Of a stretch of 32,198 nt of DNA, positions 7,484 through 16,430 are shown piece by piece. The notes under the pieces were generated by a model, which was not told the origin of the DNA, searched no databases, and saw nothing but the letters and a program-made list of their open reading frames with translations. This DNA is from Methylococcaceae bacterium. GTDB taxonomy: Bacteria; Pseudomonadota; Gammaproteobacteria; Methylococcales; Methylomonadaceae. The translations under genes and the position numbers were made by a program. Position 1 is the stretch's first letter, and each line of letters opens with the position of its first letter. The stretch spans positions 8,591 to 40,788 of the forward strand of contig JAPYOW010000014.1 in assembly GCA_029937975.1 (NCBI GenBank). Direction: 5' to 3'.

Positions 7484-7489
7484 TAGAAT
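7484..7489 (+). promoter_or_regulatory. Weak candidate -10 element before rpsP
   Basis: TAGAAT (7484-7489) with a poor -35 (TTTCCT, 7461-7466) at 17 nt. An AT-rich perfect dyad ATTATTTAA (7433-7441) / TTAAATAAT (7451-7459) lies just upstream. The 7375-7529 gap contains no gene. Confidence 0.3.
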
Positions 7490-7529
7490 AAGCGGATTAA
7501 ATTTTGATTGAATACTTTAAGGTAACTAC

Positions 7530-7781
7530 ATGGTAACTATTCGTCTTGCAAGAGGTGGTTCGAAAAATCGCCCTTTTTATCACGTCGTTGTAACAGACAG
7601 CAGAAACAGTCGTGATGGTCGTTATATTGAGCGTCTAGGTTTTTTTAACCCATTTGCTCGTGGTAACGAAGAAAGATTACGCTTAGAAGATGAGCGTATC
7701 ACTTATTGGAGATCTGTAGGTGCACAACCTTCGGATCGTGTTGCACGATTACTTAAAGACGCAGTAAAAGCAGCCGCATAA
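7530..7781 (+). CDS. rpsP: 30S ribosomal protein S16
   Basis: An 83-residue protein starting [10 protein letters not shown], with the typical [15 protein letters not shown] core. It is a structural and assembly protein of the small subunit. The start is supported by AAGGT (7518-7523 region) six to seven bases upstream. It is the first gene of the conserved rpsP-rimM-trmD-rplS operon; rimM starts 19 nt after its stop. Confidence 0.98.
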   Translation: MVTIRLARGGSKNRPFYHVVVTDSRNSRDGRYIERLGFFNPFARGNEERLRLEDERITYWRSVGAQPSDRVARLLKDAVKAAA

Positions 7782-7800
7782 ATAATTTTTAGGCAGTATT

Positions 7801-8310
7801 TTGTCCGATAGTGAACTTCTGAAAGTAGGTGAAATATCCGGTGTCTTTGGAATCAAAGGCTGGGTTAAAATTTATTCGTTGACCGATCCGAGAGAGAATA
7901 TTTTAAATTATTCTCCCTGGGTTCTAAAAAAAGGCAATGATAGCAAACGGGTTCATGTGGTGAATGGAAAACGCCAAGGAAAATCTGTTGTTGTTTGTCT
8001 GGAAGGTGTTGACGATAGGGATGTTGCCAGTTCGTTTTGTGGCTGGGAAATTCTAATCGAAAAGAGTCAGTTGCCAAAGTCGGCAAACGGTGAATTTTAC
8101 TGGGCGGACCTTGTTGGTTTGAGGGTGGAAACGGAGTCAGGGATTGCCCTGGGTGTGGTTGATCATCTGATTGAGACAGGGGCTAATGATGTGCTTGTGG
8201 TTAAGGATGATGAACGCGAACGCTTGGTGCCTTTTTTGCACGAACAAACTATCAAAAAGATTGATCTTGAACAGAAGTTGATGATTGTTGACTGGGATCC
8301 TGATTTTTGA
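7801..8310 (+). CDS. rimM: Ribosome maturation factor RimM
   Basis: A 169-residue protein that binds S19 and assists maturation of the 30S head. The N-terminal RimM domain starts LKVGEISGVFGIKGWVKIYSL, and the C-terminal PRC-barrel has FYWADLVGLRV and VVKDDERERLVPFL. The start codon is TTG (7801), with AGG at 7791-7793 seven bases before it. There is no in-frame ATG in the conserved N terminus, and the encoded start aligns with known RimM proteins, so TTG is well supported. It ends 18 nt before trmD. Confidence 0.96.
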   Translation: MSDSELLKVGEISGVFGIKGWVKIYSLTDPRENILNYSPWVLKKGNDSKRVHVVNGKRQGKSVVVCLEGVDDRDVASSFCGWEILIEKSQLPKSANGEFYWADLVGLRVETESGIALGVVDHLIETGANDVLVVKDDERERLVPFLHEQTIKKIDLEQKLMIVDWDPDF

Positions 8311-8328
8311 GTCTATTTTTCGGATAAT

Positions 8329-9072
8329 ATGCGATTCGATGTAATAACGCTGTTTCCAGAGATGATTCTGGAGGGAGCAGGGCATGGTGTTACAGGTAAC
8401 GCGATAGCGCAGAATGTTGTTGGTTTATCGGTTTGGAATCCGCGGGATTACACGCAGGATAAACATCGGACAGTGGATGATCGGCCTTATGGTGGTGGTC
8501 CGGGCATGGTGATGAAGTATCAACCCCTTGTTGATGCTGTTGAAGATGCCAGGAAGACACATTGTCATGCTGATTGTAAGGTTGTTTATTTAAGCCCTCA
8601 AGGCAAACAGATTACACAGGAGTTGCTAGAGGAAGTCCGGCATATTCCCCAGTTGATTTTAGTTGCAGGGCGTTATGAAGGTATTGATGAACGTTTTGTT
8701 GATGCTTTGTGCGATGATGAGTGGTCGCTGGGTGACTATGTCATTAGCGGTGGTGAATTAGCGGCATTAGTTGTTATCGATGCGGTGACGCGCCTTATTC
8801 CAGGTGTTCTAGGGGATGATGATTCCGCTAAACAAGACTCTTATGCAGAGGGCTTACTGGATTACCCGCATTTTACCCGACCTGAGCAGGGTCAATTAGG
8901 ACAGGTTCCGAGTGTCCTGTTAAGCGGTAATCATCAGGCAATTGATAGTTGGCGTATGAAGCAGGCATTAGGGCGTACAGCCTTGAGACGACCCGACTTG
9001 CTGGAAAGAAAAGAGTTAACAGCAGAGCAAGAGGCTTTGTTGGAAGAGTTTCTGAATGAAGTACAGGCTTAA
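8329..9072 (+). CDS. trmD: tRNA (guanine-N1)-methyltransferase TrmD
   Basis: A 247-residue SPOUT-family enzyme that makes m1G37 in tRNAs with G36, using S-adenosylmethionine, and so prevents +1 frameshifting. Family hallmarks are all present: RFDVITLFPEM at the start, RPYGGGPGMVMKYQP, VYLSPQGKQ, LVAGRYEGIDERF, the knot sequence SLGDYVISGGELAA, and YAEGLLDYPHFTRP. The length is that of typical TrmD. Third gene of the rpsP operon, with only a weak GGATAAT before the ATG, consistent with coupling to rimM. Confidence 0.98.
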   Translation: MRFDVITLFPEMILEGAGHGVTGNAIAQNVVGLSVWNPRDYTQDKHRTVDDRPYGGGPGMVMKYQPLVDAVEDARKTHCHADCKVVYLSPQGKQITQELLEEVRHIPQLILVAGRYEGIDERFVDALCDDEWSLGDYVISGGELAALVVIDAVTRLIPGVLGDDDSAKQDSYAEGLLDYPHFTRPEQGQLGQVPSVLLSGNHQAIDSWRMKQALGRTALRRPDLLERKELTAEQEALLEEFLNEVQA

Positions 9073-9124
9073 GGCCTATGTGCAATGTTCTTTTAGAATT
9101 AAATTGAATGTTTAAGGTGTGGTA

Positions 9125-9472
9125 ATGACAAATATTATTGATGCAATTAATGCAGAACAGTTAAAGAAAGATATACCTGATTTTTCACCGGGTGATACAG
9201 TGGTCGTACAGGTTAAGGTAAAAGAGGGCGATCGCGAGAGACTTCAGGCTTATGAAGGTATTGTTATTGCAAAACGTAATCGCGGATCGAATTCTGCTTT
9301 TACAGTGAGAAAAATTTCTCATGGTGTCGGTGTTGAGCGTGTCTTCCAGACCCATAGTAAGTCAGTAGGTAGTATTGAAGTTAAACGTCGTGGTGCAGTA
9401 CGTCGGGCTAAATTGTATTACTTGCGTAACTTGACAGGAAAAGCCGCAAGAATTAAAGAAAAATTGGGATAA
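9125..9472 (+). CDS. rplS: 50S ribosomal protein L19
   Basis: A 115-residue protein at the 30S-50S interface. The start is set at the ATG at 9125, five bases after AAGGTG (9114-9119). A GTG two codons upstream (9119) overlaps that ribosome-binding site and is unlikely. The core [24 protein letters not shown] and [12 protein letters not shown] is typical. It is the last gene of the rpsP-rimM-trmD-rplS operon and is followed by a terminator. Confidence 0.97.
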   Translation: MTNIIDAINAEQLKKDIPDFSPGDTVVVQVKVKEGDRERLQAYEGIVIAKRNRGSNSAFTVRKISHGVGVERVFQTHSKSVGSIEVKRRGAVRRAKLYYLRNLTGKAARIKEKLG

Positions 9473-9486
9473 GTGTATTATCTTTT

Positions 9487-9518
9487 AAAAAAGGCAGCTT
9501 TTAAGCTGCCTTTTTTTT
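9487..9518 (+). terminator. Terminator of the rpsP-rplS operon
   Basis: GGCAGCTT (9493-9500) pairs with AAGCTGCC (9503-9510). The stem is extended by an A run on the left, and eight T follow at 9511-9518. Confidence 0.9.
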
Positions 9519-9633
9519 GCGCTGGGTTTTATGCGGGTTGATGTCCATGTGTGGTCTGACAGTTTACTTGAATCTCGCTTTGCTCTGCTCGGGTCTGACA
9601 GGACTGATATCTAGCAGTCTCCCCCTTTGATAG

Positions 9634-10137
9634 ATGACTCTGCGGATAGAGTGGCTGGAACGGGTTGATACTGAAGAAGCGGCTATTAATGTCTTAACTG
9701 CGGCTGGAATCCTGCGTTTATATCTGTGCAATGATGTTATAACAAAGACAGAATGGTGTTTGGGTGGATTGGAGATGGATCTTTCTGACAGCGAGCTGGC
9801 GAGACGGGTGCAGACATACTTGCATAATCAATCTTGTGATTTAGCGATAAAATTGCTAAAACAAGGGACGAATTATAGGCATAAAGTATGGAATGAAATT
9901 TGTAAGATACCGGCGGGAGAGGTCATCTATTATTCCGACTTAGCTAAAAAAGTAGACTCTGGGGCTAGAGCGGTTGCCAATGCCTGCAGGGATAATCCAT
10001 TTCCTGGCATTATTCCTTGTCATCGGGTGCTTTCAAAATCAGGCTTAGGTGGTTACATGGGGCAAACCCGTGGGCGGTTTTTAACGATAAAGAAAAAACT
10101 GTTGGCGATTGAGGCCGGTTCATATGAAATGGATTGA
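9634..10137 (+). CDS. ogt: Methylated-DNA-protein-cysteine methyltransferase
   Basis: A 167-residue suicide DNA repair protein that removes the methyl group from O6-methylguanine (and O4-methylthymine in some members) onto its own cysteine. An Ada/Ogt-type N-terminal region (~1-75) precedes the C-terminal methyltransferase domain. The DNA-binding helix ARAVANACRDNP contains the nucleotide-flipping Arg (R112), and IIPCHRVL carries the acceptor Cys129. The glycine-rich GLGGYMG loop follows. The upstream ribosome-binding site is weak. It lies 50 nt before xerD on the same strand, but a functional link is not evident. Confidence 0.95.
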   Translation: MTLRIEWLERVDTEEAAINVLTAAGILRLYLCNDVITKTEWCLGGLEMDLSDSELARRVQTYLHNQSCDLAIKLLKQGTNYRHKVWNEICKIPAGEVIYYSDLAKKVDSGARAVANACRDNPFPGIIPCHRVLSKSGLGGYMGQTRGRFLTIKKKLLAIEAGSYEMD

Positions 10138-10186
10138 GCTTTCGAACCTGAAAAATGTTAAATAACGATAGGCCATTCTGTGCTAA

Positions 10187-11074
10187 ATGAAAAAGTCCAT
10201 AGAGCTCATTGATTTGTTTTTAGATTCACTATGGAGTGAATCCGGTTTAAGTGAAAATACCTTGTCGGCGTATGGTAGCGATTTAACTATTTTTGCAAAA
10301 TGGCTTAAGCATAAGGCGTTACTGGATGTAAGCGAAAGGGATATCGGTTTATTTCTGGAAAGTCGTTATAAAGCAGGTATAGGCAGTCGCTCATCCGCTA
10401 GGATTCTATCCAGTTTGCGGCGCTTTTATGGCTATTTACAAAGGCAGGGGTCGATAGAGATTGATCCTACCGTATTAATTGCAGCGCCTCGTGTCGGCAA
10501 AATATTACCGGTATCACTTTCTGAAGCCGATGTTGAGTTGTTACTTGATGCACCTGAAATCACAAGTGTTCTGGGTTTTAGGGATAAAGTGATGCTGGAG
10601 TTACTTTATGCAACCGGTTTGAGAGTGACAGAGCTGATTGGTTTAAAGTTTGCACAAGTGAGTTTTAGACAAGGCTTGGTGCGGGTTATCGGGAAAGGTA
10701 ACAAGGAGCGGTTGGTACCTGTGGGGGAGCAAGCCCTGGACTGGCTTGAGCAGTATGTGGCGGGTGTGAGGGAGGATATTTTATCGGGCAGACAAAGTGA
10801 TTGGTTGTTTGTAACTCAACGGGGCACTGGTATGACACGACAAGCCTTCTGGTATATTATCAAGCGATATGCGCACAAGTCAGGAATTAATAAAACCCTC
10901 TCACCCCATACCCTTAGACATGCCTTTGCGACACATTTATTGAATCATGGTGCTGATTTACGTGTAGTGCAATTATTATTAGGCCATTCTAATCTGGCGA
11001 CTACTCAAATATATACCCATATTGCTCAGGAAAGATTAAAGCAATTGCATGCTGAATTTCACCCTAGAGGATAA
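10187..11074 (+). CDS. xerD: Tyrosine recombinase XerD
   Basis: A 295-residue site-specific recombinase that with XerC resolves chromosome dimers at dif under FtsK control. The N-terminal SAM-like core-binding domain is ~1-95. All catalytic residues are visible: Arg146 (ATGLRVTE), Lys170 (GKGNKER), His241 and Arg244 (HTLRHAFATHLLNHGAD), His267 (LLGHSNLATTQIYTHI) and Tyr276. The C terminus, KQLHAEFHPRG, resembles XerD rather than XerC. No att-like repeats or mobile-element genes surround it, so it is a housekeeping gene and not a phage integrase. Confidence 0.95.
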   Translation: MKKSIELIDLFLDSLWSESGLSENTLSAYGSDLTIFAKWLKHKALLDVSERDIGLFLESRYKAGIGSRSSARILSSLRRFYGYLQRQGSIEIDPTVLIAAPRVGKILPVSLSEADVELLLDAPEITSVLGFRDKVMLELLYATGLRVTELIGLKFAQVSFRQGLVRVIGKGNKERLVPVGEQALDWLEQYVAGVREDILSGRQSDWLFVTQRGTGMTRQAFWYIIKRYAHKSGINKTLSPHTLRHAFATHLLNHGADLRVVQLLLGHSNLATTQIYTHIAQERLKQLHAEFHPRG

Positions 11075-11379
11075 GAGGTCTTTAAAAGACAGGGGTTGTT
11101 CCAATTTATCGAGACAGGATTGAAGCCTGTGGTCAGTTGGAAGCTGGCGTAAGGCGATGGGTTGGAAGTGCGCAACGCCGGTATGGTGCCGGGTTTTCAT
11201 ATCGTTGCCAAAGTGGTTAATTAAATTGGTAGTGGATGCCTAATCCTGCCCTTCAAGCTAGGCTTATTTAGTATAATAAAGTTGTCGAATGTTATAGGAA
11301 TAGCGTTTTATCCTTTGTCAGTAGTCAAGGGTATTTCCTAATGGCATAAAGTTTAAATCAATCGAGGATCACTGCAAAA
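11075..11379. other. Intergenic region before the lpxA-like gene
   Basis: About 305 nt without a gene. A perfect TATAAT (11272-11277) could be the -10 of the lpxA-like gene, but no good -35 lies 15-18 nt upstream. GAGG at 11364-11367 is the nearest ribosome-binding-site-like sequence, rather far from the ATG at 11380. Confidence 0.4.
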
Positions 11380-12156
11380 ATGACACAAAATATACATCCG
11401 ACTGCCTATATAGCCCCTAATGTCAGCTTGGCTGAAAATGTCAGTATCGGTCCTTTTGCTGTGATCGAAGACCATGTTTCTTTAGGTAATAATTGTCAGT
11501 TGGGAGCGCATGCCGTAATTCAGTCTTATGTAAAAATGGGCGACGGTAATATTCTGCATCCTCATGCCGTATTAGGCGGTTTGCCGCAGGACACGAGCTT
11601 TAAAGCTGAAACGGTATCGTGGCTTGAAATTGGTGATAACAATGTATTTCGAGAAGGTTTTACCGCGCATAGGTCATCTGTTGAGGCCGGCGTGACTCGG
11701 ATAGGTTCGGACTGCTTTTTTATGAATAACAGTCATGTTGCGCATGATTGCAAGGTCGGCAATAGCACTATTTTTGCTAATAATGTAGCCATTGGCGGGT
11801 TTGTTGAAGTGGGTGACAAGGTCTTCATGGGCGGCGCAGTGGTTGTTCATCAATTCTGTCGGGTCGGTTCATATGCCATTGTGCAAGGTACTACCGGCTT
11901 AAATAAAGATGTTATTCCTTTTATGTTGATTGGTGGCAGACCTCCCAAGCATTATCGCTTGAATTCTGTTGGGTTGAGGCGTGCAGGGATTAAAGGGGAT
12001 CGTTATAAGGTGCTTTCAGCGGCATTTAGATTGCTGAAAAACAATCAGGATTTGAGTGGCTTGGAGCAGACGGCTGAAATAACATATTTGGAGCAGTGGC
12101 TGGCGGCTGGGTCTAGCAGGGGATCACATGGTTTTATAACGGTTACTCCCGTTTAA
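11380..12156 (+). CDS. lpxA: LpxA-type UDP-N-acetylglucosamine acyltransferase
   Basis: A 258-residue left-handed beta-helix protein of hexapeptide repeats (IHPTAYIAPNVSL, SIGPFAVIEDHVSLGNN). It matches LpxA, which transfers a hydroxyacyl chain from acyl-carrier protein to the 3-OH of UDP-GlcNAc, the first step of lipid A synthesis, in the cytosol. The catalytic-base motif SHVAHDCKVG is present (His122, equivalent to E. coli His125), as are VVHQFCRVG and a C-terminal helical domain (GLRRAGIKG). The segment FREGFTAHRSS differs from the usual VTIHRGT-like sequence. The gene is not in the common lpxD-fabZ-lpxA-lpxB order, so it may be a second copy or a paralogue with a different acceptor. LpxA-type is sure; exact identity is less so. 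Confidence 0.85.
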   Translation: MTQNIHPTAYIAPNVSLAENVSIGPFAVIEDHVSLGNNCQLGAHAVIQSYVKMGDGNILHPHAVLGGLPQDTSFKAETVSWLEIGDNNVFREGFTAHRSSVEAGVTRIGSDCFFMNNSHVAHDCKVGNSTIFANNVAIGGFVEVGDKVFMGGAVVVHQFCRVGSYAIVQGTTGLNKDVIPFMLIGGRPPKHYRLNSVGLRRAGIKGDRYKVLSAAFRLLKNNQDLSGLEQTAEITYLEQWLAAGSSRGSHGFITVTPV

Positions 12157-12174
12157 CAAGACGAAAGGTAATAT

Positions 12175-12930
12175 ATGAAACAAGCGGTTATTTATGCCTT
12201 GGATTTTGATGGCGTGATTTGTGATAGTGCTCTGGAAACTGGAATTTCAGGTTGGAAAGTCGCATGCCATTTATGGGGTGATTTTCGGGCATCACTGCCT
12301 ACGCAGCAAGTGATAGATGATTTTCGTAAAGTAAGACCGATGATGGGCACAGGTTACGAAGCCATCGTGATTAACAAATTGCTGCATGATGGGGAAACTG
12401 TCGAATCAATAGTTAATAATTATGAGGCTAAAAAAGCGGCAGTGATTCAGGACTCAGGGCTTGAAATAGATGAGCTAAAACGCTTATTTGGCGAGACGCG
12501 AGATGCCTGGATTCATGAGGATATCGATGGCTGGGTGGAGAAAAACCCTTTGTTCCCGGGTATTGCCGAGAAGTTGCAAGATTTAACAGATAAAGGGCTT
12601 TGGTATATTGTCACGACTAAGCAAGAGCGATTTGTGAAGCGGATACTCACTGCCTGTAATGTTCAAATACCCGATGAAAGGATTTTTGGACTGGACCGGA
12701 ATATGACTAAAGAAGCCATTTTAATTGATTTGCTTAATAAGCATCCCGATGAAAGGCTATGTTTTGTTGAAGATATGCTGGCCTCGTTGCTCAGGGTAAA
12801 AAATAATCATCAGCTGGCGTCTGTTAAGTTGCTTTTAGCACCATGGGGCTATAACACGGCACAAGACAGGTTAGATGCAAAAGATCTGGCGATAGATCTT
12901 ATTGATTTTGATGATTTCCTTGAAGAATAA
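12175..12930 (+). CDS. HAD-superfamily hydrolase of unknown substrate
   Basis: A 251-residue protein. HAD motif I is ALDFDGVICDS, with the nucleophile Asp10 and general acid Asp12. Motif II is VTTK (in WYIVTTKQERF), and motif IV CFVEDMLASL carries the acidic Mg2+ ligands. A helical cap lies between ~25 and 125. These features fit a phosphatase-like reaction, and its substrate cannot be read from the sequence. A good ribosome-binding site, AAAGGTAA, precedes the ATG. It starts 18 nt after the lpxA-like gene and is probably co-transcribed with it, so a role in sugar-phosphate or envelope metabolism is possible but unproven. Confidence 0.9.
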   Translation: MKQAVIYALDFDGVICDSALETGISGWKVACHLWGDFRASLPTQQVIDDFRKVRPMMGTGYEAIVINKLLHDGETVESIVNNYEAKKAAVIQDSGLEIDELKRLFGETRDAWIHEDIDGWVEKNPLFPGIAEKLQDLTDKGLWYIVTTKQERFVKRILTACNVQIPDERIFGLDRNMTKEAILIDLLNKHPDERLCFVEDMLASLLRVKNNHQLASVKLLLAPWGYNTAQDRLDAKDLAIDLIDFDDFLEE

Positions 12931-12986
12931 ACGTGGAGTCTTCTTTTTCTTCATTTTACGACAATTAATTGAGACTTGATAGGATA

Positions 12987-15230
12987 ATGAATTTAGCTAC
13001 TCGCTCGGTATCGAAACAAAATTTTTCCCACATTGTATTATTTGCTGGCACATTGTTTATCAGTGCCACATTAATGTTTGTGCTGCAACCCATGTTCGGG
13101 AAAACGCTGCTCCCCTTTTTAGGGGGAACGCCTGCAGTGTGGAATACCTGTATGGTCTTTTATCAGACCCTGCTTTTTCTGGGTTATCTGTATGCGCACT
13201 ATTTATCTTCCAGGCTCAATCAGCGTCGACAAGTTCAGGTACATGCTGTTGTGATAGCGATAAGTTTTATCGCTTTACCATTGGTTGTGCCGGGAAATAC
13301 GGCGCCTCCGACAGAAAGTGATCCGACTTTATGGTTAATGGGAACGTTGTTGATGGCTATCGGATTGCCTTTTTTTATCGTTTCCACCACATCGCCTTTA
13401 CTACAGAAATGGTTTTCGCAGATAGGTCATCATACCAGTGAAGATCCTTATTATCTTTATGCGGCCAGTAATGCAGGCAGTATGATTGCTCTGTTAAGTT
13501 ACCCCTTTTTGATAGAGCCAAATATAGGGCTGTTTGAGCAGAGAGGTTTTTGGAGTATAGGGTATGGCTTACTTTGTATGCTTATTCTCGGCTGTGCTAT
13601 TACCTTATGGCGTAGTCAGGCAGTTGCTGTGGAGGAAGAGCTTGAGCCGGAAATTATTGTGGCTGAAGTGGAGACAGAGTTATCCTGGAAAACAAAGCTG
13701 CATTGGCTGGCGTTAGCTTTTGTACCGTCTAGTTTATTACTGGGTTTAACCAATTTTATTAGTACAGATATTGCTTCCGCACCTTTGCTGTGGATTATAC
13801 CTCTGGTGCTGTATTTGTTGACCTTTATTGTGGTTTTTAGTAAATGGGCGGATAAGGTTCATCCGTTAATGGTGACCATGCAGCCCATGGTGTTATTGCC
13901 ATTTATTGCCTTTTCATTTGTTGACCCGGCGGCATTGCCCTTCTGGATGAATCTTATAATTCATCTGCTGGCTTTTTTTCTAGCGGTGATGGTTTGCCAT
14001 GGTGAGCTGGCCAAAAACAGACCCCATACCCGGCACTTAACTACGTTTTATTTGGTTATGTCATTTGCTGGTATGTTAGGTGGGATGTTTAATACCTTTG
14101 TGGCACCTTTTATTTTTAATGCGGTTTATGAATATCCTATGATGATTGTAGCGGCATTGTGTTTGCGTCCTGGTGGCAGTACACAAAAACTGGAGAAGCA
14201 ACTGCTTTTTCCAATACTACTGTTATGTCTGGGAGTCGGTGTTTATTTATTCAGCGAGAATTTGTCACAATCCTTGATATATGGTGCAACGAACGCCCTG
14301 ATTTTACTGGCAGGACTCAGTTATGCCTTTCGTTCAAAACCCCTCACCTTGTCTTTGCTCACGGCGGTTATTTTATTCTTTAGCCTGGGTATTCAGCATT
14401 TAATGTCCAATACTATTTATCAGGAGCGTAGTTTTTTTGGGGTATTATCTGTTAGAGAGAGTGTATTGATTAATGAAGATAATCGTCCAGAAAAGTATCA
14501 TGAATTATTTCATGGTACAACCAAGCATGGTGCTCAGCGCCTGGCGACACATTTACAAACCACACCTTTAACCTATTACAGTCGCCCAGGACCCATGGGG
14601 CAATTGTTTGATATATTTGATAGTCAGAGTGAGCAATGGGAAATAGGCGCTGTAGGTCTGGGGGCAGGGGCTTTAGTCTGTTATGCAAAACCCGGGCAAC
14701 ATTGGACTTTATACGAGATTGATCCATTAGTGATTGATATTGCTGAGAACTCAAAGTATTTCACCTATTTAAAACGCTGTAGTCAGAACTCGACAATCGT
14801 GGTCGGGGATGCCCGTTTATCTTTGGCAAATGAAGCGGATCAGCATTTTGATTTGCTCATCATGGATGCTTTTAGTTCTGATTCAGTGCCAACTCATCTT
14901 TTAACCCGCGAGGCCATGGCTTTATATTTTGCCAAGCTTAAACCGAATGGCATTCTGGCTTTTCATATTACCAATCGGCATTTGGAATTAAAAAAGGTCA
15001 TTGCGGATCATGCGCGTTATTTAAAGCTATCGGCATTAATACAAGAATTTAAACCGCAAAGTGACAAGCCGCTGGTGATTGCAACGGATTGGGTGGTGAT
15101 GGCAAGAACAGCTGAAACGCTCAATACTTTACGGCAAAGTGGTTTGGGAAGCTGGCAAAAGCTACCCTTGTACTTTGATATGAAACCGTGGACTGATGAT
15201 TTTACTAATATAATTGGAATCTGGAAATAA
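12987..15230 (+). CDS. Fused membrane transporter-like / spermidine-synthase-like protein
   Basis: About 747 residues. The N-terminal ~490 residues hold around 13 hydrophobic segments of an MFS-like membrane domain, starting FSHIVLFAGTLFISATLMFVLQ. The C-terminal ~220 residues form a spermidine-synthase-like Rossmann domain: GLGAGALVCY at ~557, YEIDPLVIDIA and MDAFSSDSVPTHLLT with Asp at ~627. Such fusions are widespread and usually labelled fused MFS/spermidine synthase; actual aminopropyl transfer is not shown for most of them. The start is set at the ATG at 12987, just after AGGA (12981-12984, short spacing); an in-frame TTG at 12969 has no ribosome-binding site. lpxD starts one base after its stop, indicating tight coupling. 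Confidence 0.85.
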   Translation: MNLATRSVSKQNFSHIVLFAGTLFISATLMFVLQPMFGKTLLPFLGGTPAVWNTCMVFYQTLLFLGYLYAHYLSSRLNQRRQVQVHAVVIAISFIALPLVVPGNTAPPTESDPTLWLMGTLLMAIGLPFFIVSTTSPLLQKWFSQIGHHTSEDPYYLYAASNAGSMIALLSYPFLIEPNIGLFEQRGFWSIGYGLLCMLILGCAITLWRSQAVAVEEELEPEIIVAEVETELSWKTKLHWLALAFVPSSLLLGLTNFISTDIASAPLLWIIPLVLYLLTFIVVFSKWADKVHPLMVTMQPMVLLPFIAFSFVDPAALPFWMNLIIHLLAFFLAVMVCHGELAKNRPHTRHLTTFYLVMSFAGMLGGMFNTFVAPFIFNAVYEYPMMIVAALCLRPGGSTQKLEKQLLFPILLLCLGVGVYLFSENLSQSLIYGATNALILLAGLSYAFRSKPLTLSLLTAVILFFSLGIQHLMSNTIYQERSFFGVLSVRESVLINEDNRPEKYHELFHGTTKHGAQRLATHLQTTPLTYYSRPGPMGQLFDIFDSQSEQWEIGAVGLGAGALVCYAKPGQHWTLYEIDPLVIDIAENSKYFTYLKRCSQNSTIVVGDARLSLANEADQHFDLLIMDAFSSDSVPTHLLTREAMALYFAKLKPNGILAFHITNRHLELKKVIADHARYLKLSALIQEFKPQSDKPLVIATDWVVMARTAETLNTLRQSGLGSWQKLPLYFDMKPWTDDFTNIIGIWK

Positions 15231-15231
15231 T

Positions 15232-16275
15232 ATGACGCTTACATTACAGGAACTCGCTCAGCAATGTGATGCTGAAATACAAGGCGAGCATGCTTCTATA
15301 GAGATAGTTGCAGCTGCGGATATCATGACTGCAACAGGGTATCAGGTAACGGTTTTAAGTAGCCCTAGCTATGTGAAATACTTAAAAGATACTCAGGCTT
15401 CGGCGTGTTTTGTTTCCAGCCAGATTCCTTGCCAGGATGCGCCGGAAAATCTGATTTTACTGTTATGCGCAGACCCTGAAATAAGTTTTCTGAAAGCCGT
15501 GCATGCGCTTCATCCCGAGCCGAAATATACGCGATCAATATCTAAACAAGCCGCTATAGCGGAGAATGTTGTACTCGGTGAAAGCATTAATGTCGGGGCT
15601 TTTTCCACCATAGAAGAGCATTCTGTAATAGGTGACAATACCGAAATTTTTGCCAGTGTCAATATTGGGCGACATGTCACGATAGGTAAAAACTGCCGGC
15701 TCTATCCTAATGTGGTGATTTACGATAATACTGAAATTGGGGATAATGTCACTATTCATTCAGGGGCTATTATTGCGGCTGATGGTTTTGGTTATAAATA
15801 TCGCAATAATGAACATATTAAAGTGCCGCATGTAGGTAATGTCGTTATTGCGGATAATGTCGAAATCGGCGCAAATACCTGTATTGATAGGGGAGCATTA
15901 GGTTCAACAACCATTGGTGCGGGCAGTAAAATAGATAACCTGGTGCAATTGGGGCACAATAATCAAGTCGGCAGGAATGTGATTATTTGTGGTCAATCCG
16001 GCATTTCAGGCTCTTGTACGATAGGTGATGGTGCTGTGCTCGCTGGAAGCTCCGGTGTTGCTGATCATGTGAATATTGGTCAGCAGGCCGTTGTTATGGC
16101 GAGGTCCGGAGTGCCTGGGGACATAAAGCCTGGCGCACAAGTTTTTGGTTTTCCAGCGAAAGATAAAAGAGTTGCCTGGCGTGAGTTGGCCGCTTTAAGT
16201 AAGTTACCTGAGCTGTTTAAGAAATTTAAAGCATTAGAAAAAAGGCTGAGTCAGCTTGAACAGCATACTGAATAG
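15232..16275 (+). CDS. lpxD: UDP-3-O-acylglucosamine N-acyltransferase LpxD
   Basis: A 347-residue protein, the typical length, catalysing the N-acylation step (third step) of lipid A synthesis in the cytosol. The N-terminal LpxD-specific domain (LQELAQQCDAEIQGE) is followed by a long hexapeptide-repeat beta-helix from ~105 to 310 and a C-terminal coiled helix (FKKFKALEKRLSQLEQ). The catalytic His242 is in QLGHNNQVG (E. coli His239). The start at 15232 aligns with known LpxD N termini; an in-frame TTG at 15214 inside the previous gene is less likely. It is separated from bamA/fabZ, its usual neighbours, and follows the MFS/spermidine-synthase-like fusion by one base. Confidence 0.93.
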   Translation: MTLTLQELAQQCDAEIQGEHASIEIVAAADIMTATGYQVTVLSSPSYVKYLKDTQASACFVSSQIPCQDAPENLILLLCADPEISFLKAVHALHPEPKYTRSISKQAAIAENVVLGESINVGAFSTIEEHSVIGDNTEIFASVNIGRHVTIGKNCRLYPNVVIYDNTEIGDNVTIHSGAIIAADGFGYKYRNNEHIKVPHVGNVVIADNVEIGANTCIDRGALGSTTIGAGSKIDNLVQLGHNNQVGRNVIICGQSGISGSCTIGDGAVLAGSSGVADHVNIGQQAVVMARSGVPGDIKPGAQVFGFPAKDKRVAWRELAALSKLPELFKKFKALEKRLSQLEQHTE

Positions 16276-16305
16276 ATAGCCGGGTTTATTGCATTTTGAG
16301 TGCTG

Positions 16306-16389
16306 TCAGCCCGGATGGGCTGATAGTCCTCGGCAGGCGAGGGGGTTTTGTGAAGCGGAGTGCAAAAACACGGGGATAAGAGCTTATCC
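16306..16389. repeat. Three consecutive hairpins after lpxD
   Basis: TCAGCCC-GGAT-GGGCTGA (16306-16323), CCTCG-GCAGG-CGAGG (16328-16342) and GGATAAG-AG-CTTATCC (16374-16389) are perfect short stems in the lpxD 3' region ahead of the terminator. None is followed by a T tract. They may stabilise the 3' end of the message or belong to a small RNA. Confidence 0.4.
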
Positions 16390-16430
16390 TGATACGTTGT
16401 GGAGCGGGTTGATTTGCTGCTGACACGGCA

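Noticed and set aside
10187-11074. xerD as a phage or island integrase
   Set aside because: C-terminal sequence and length match housekeeping XerD, and no att-like repeats or mobile genes are nearby.
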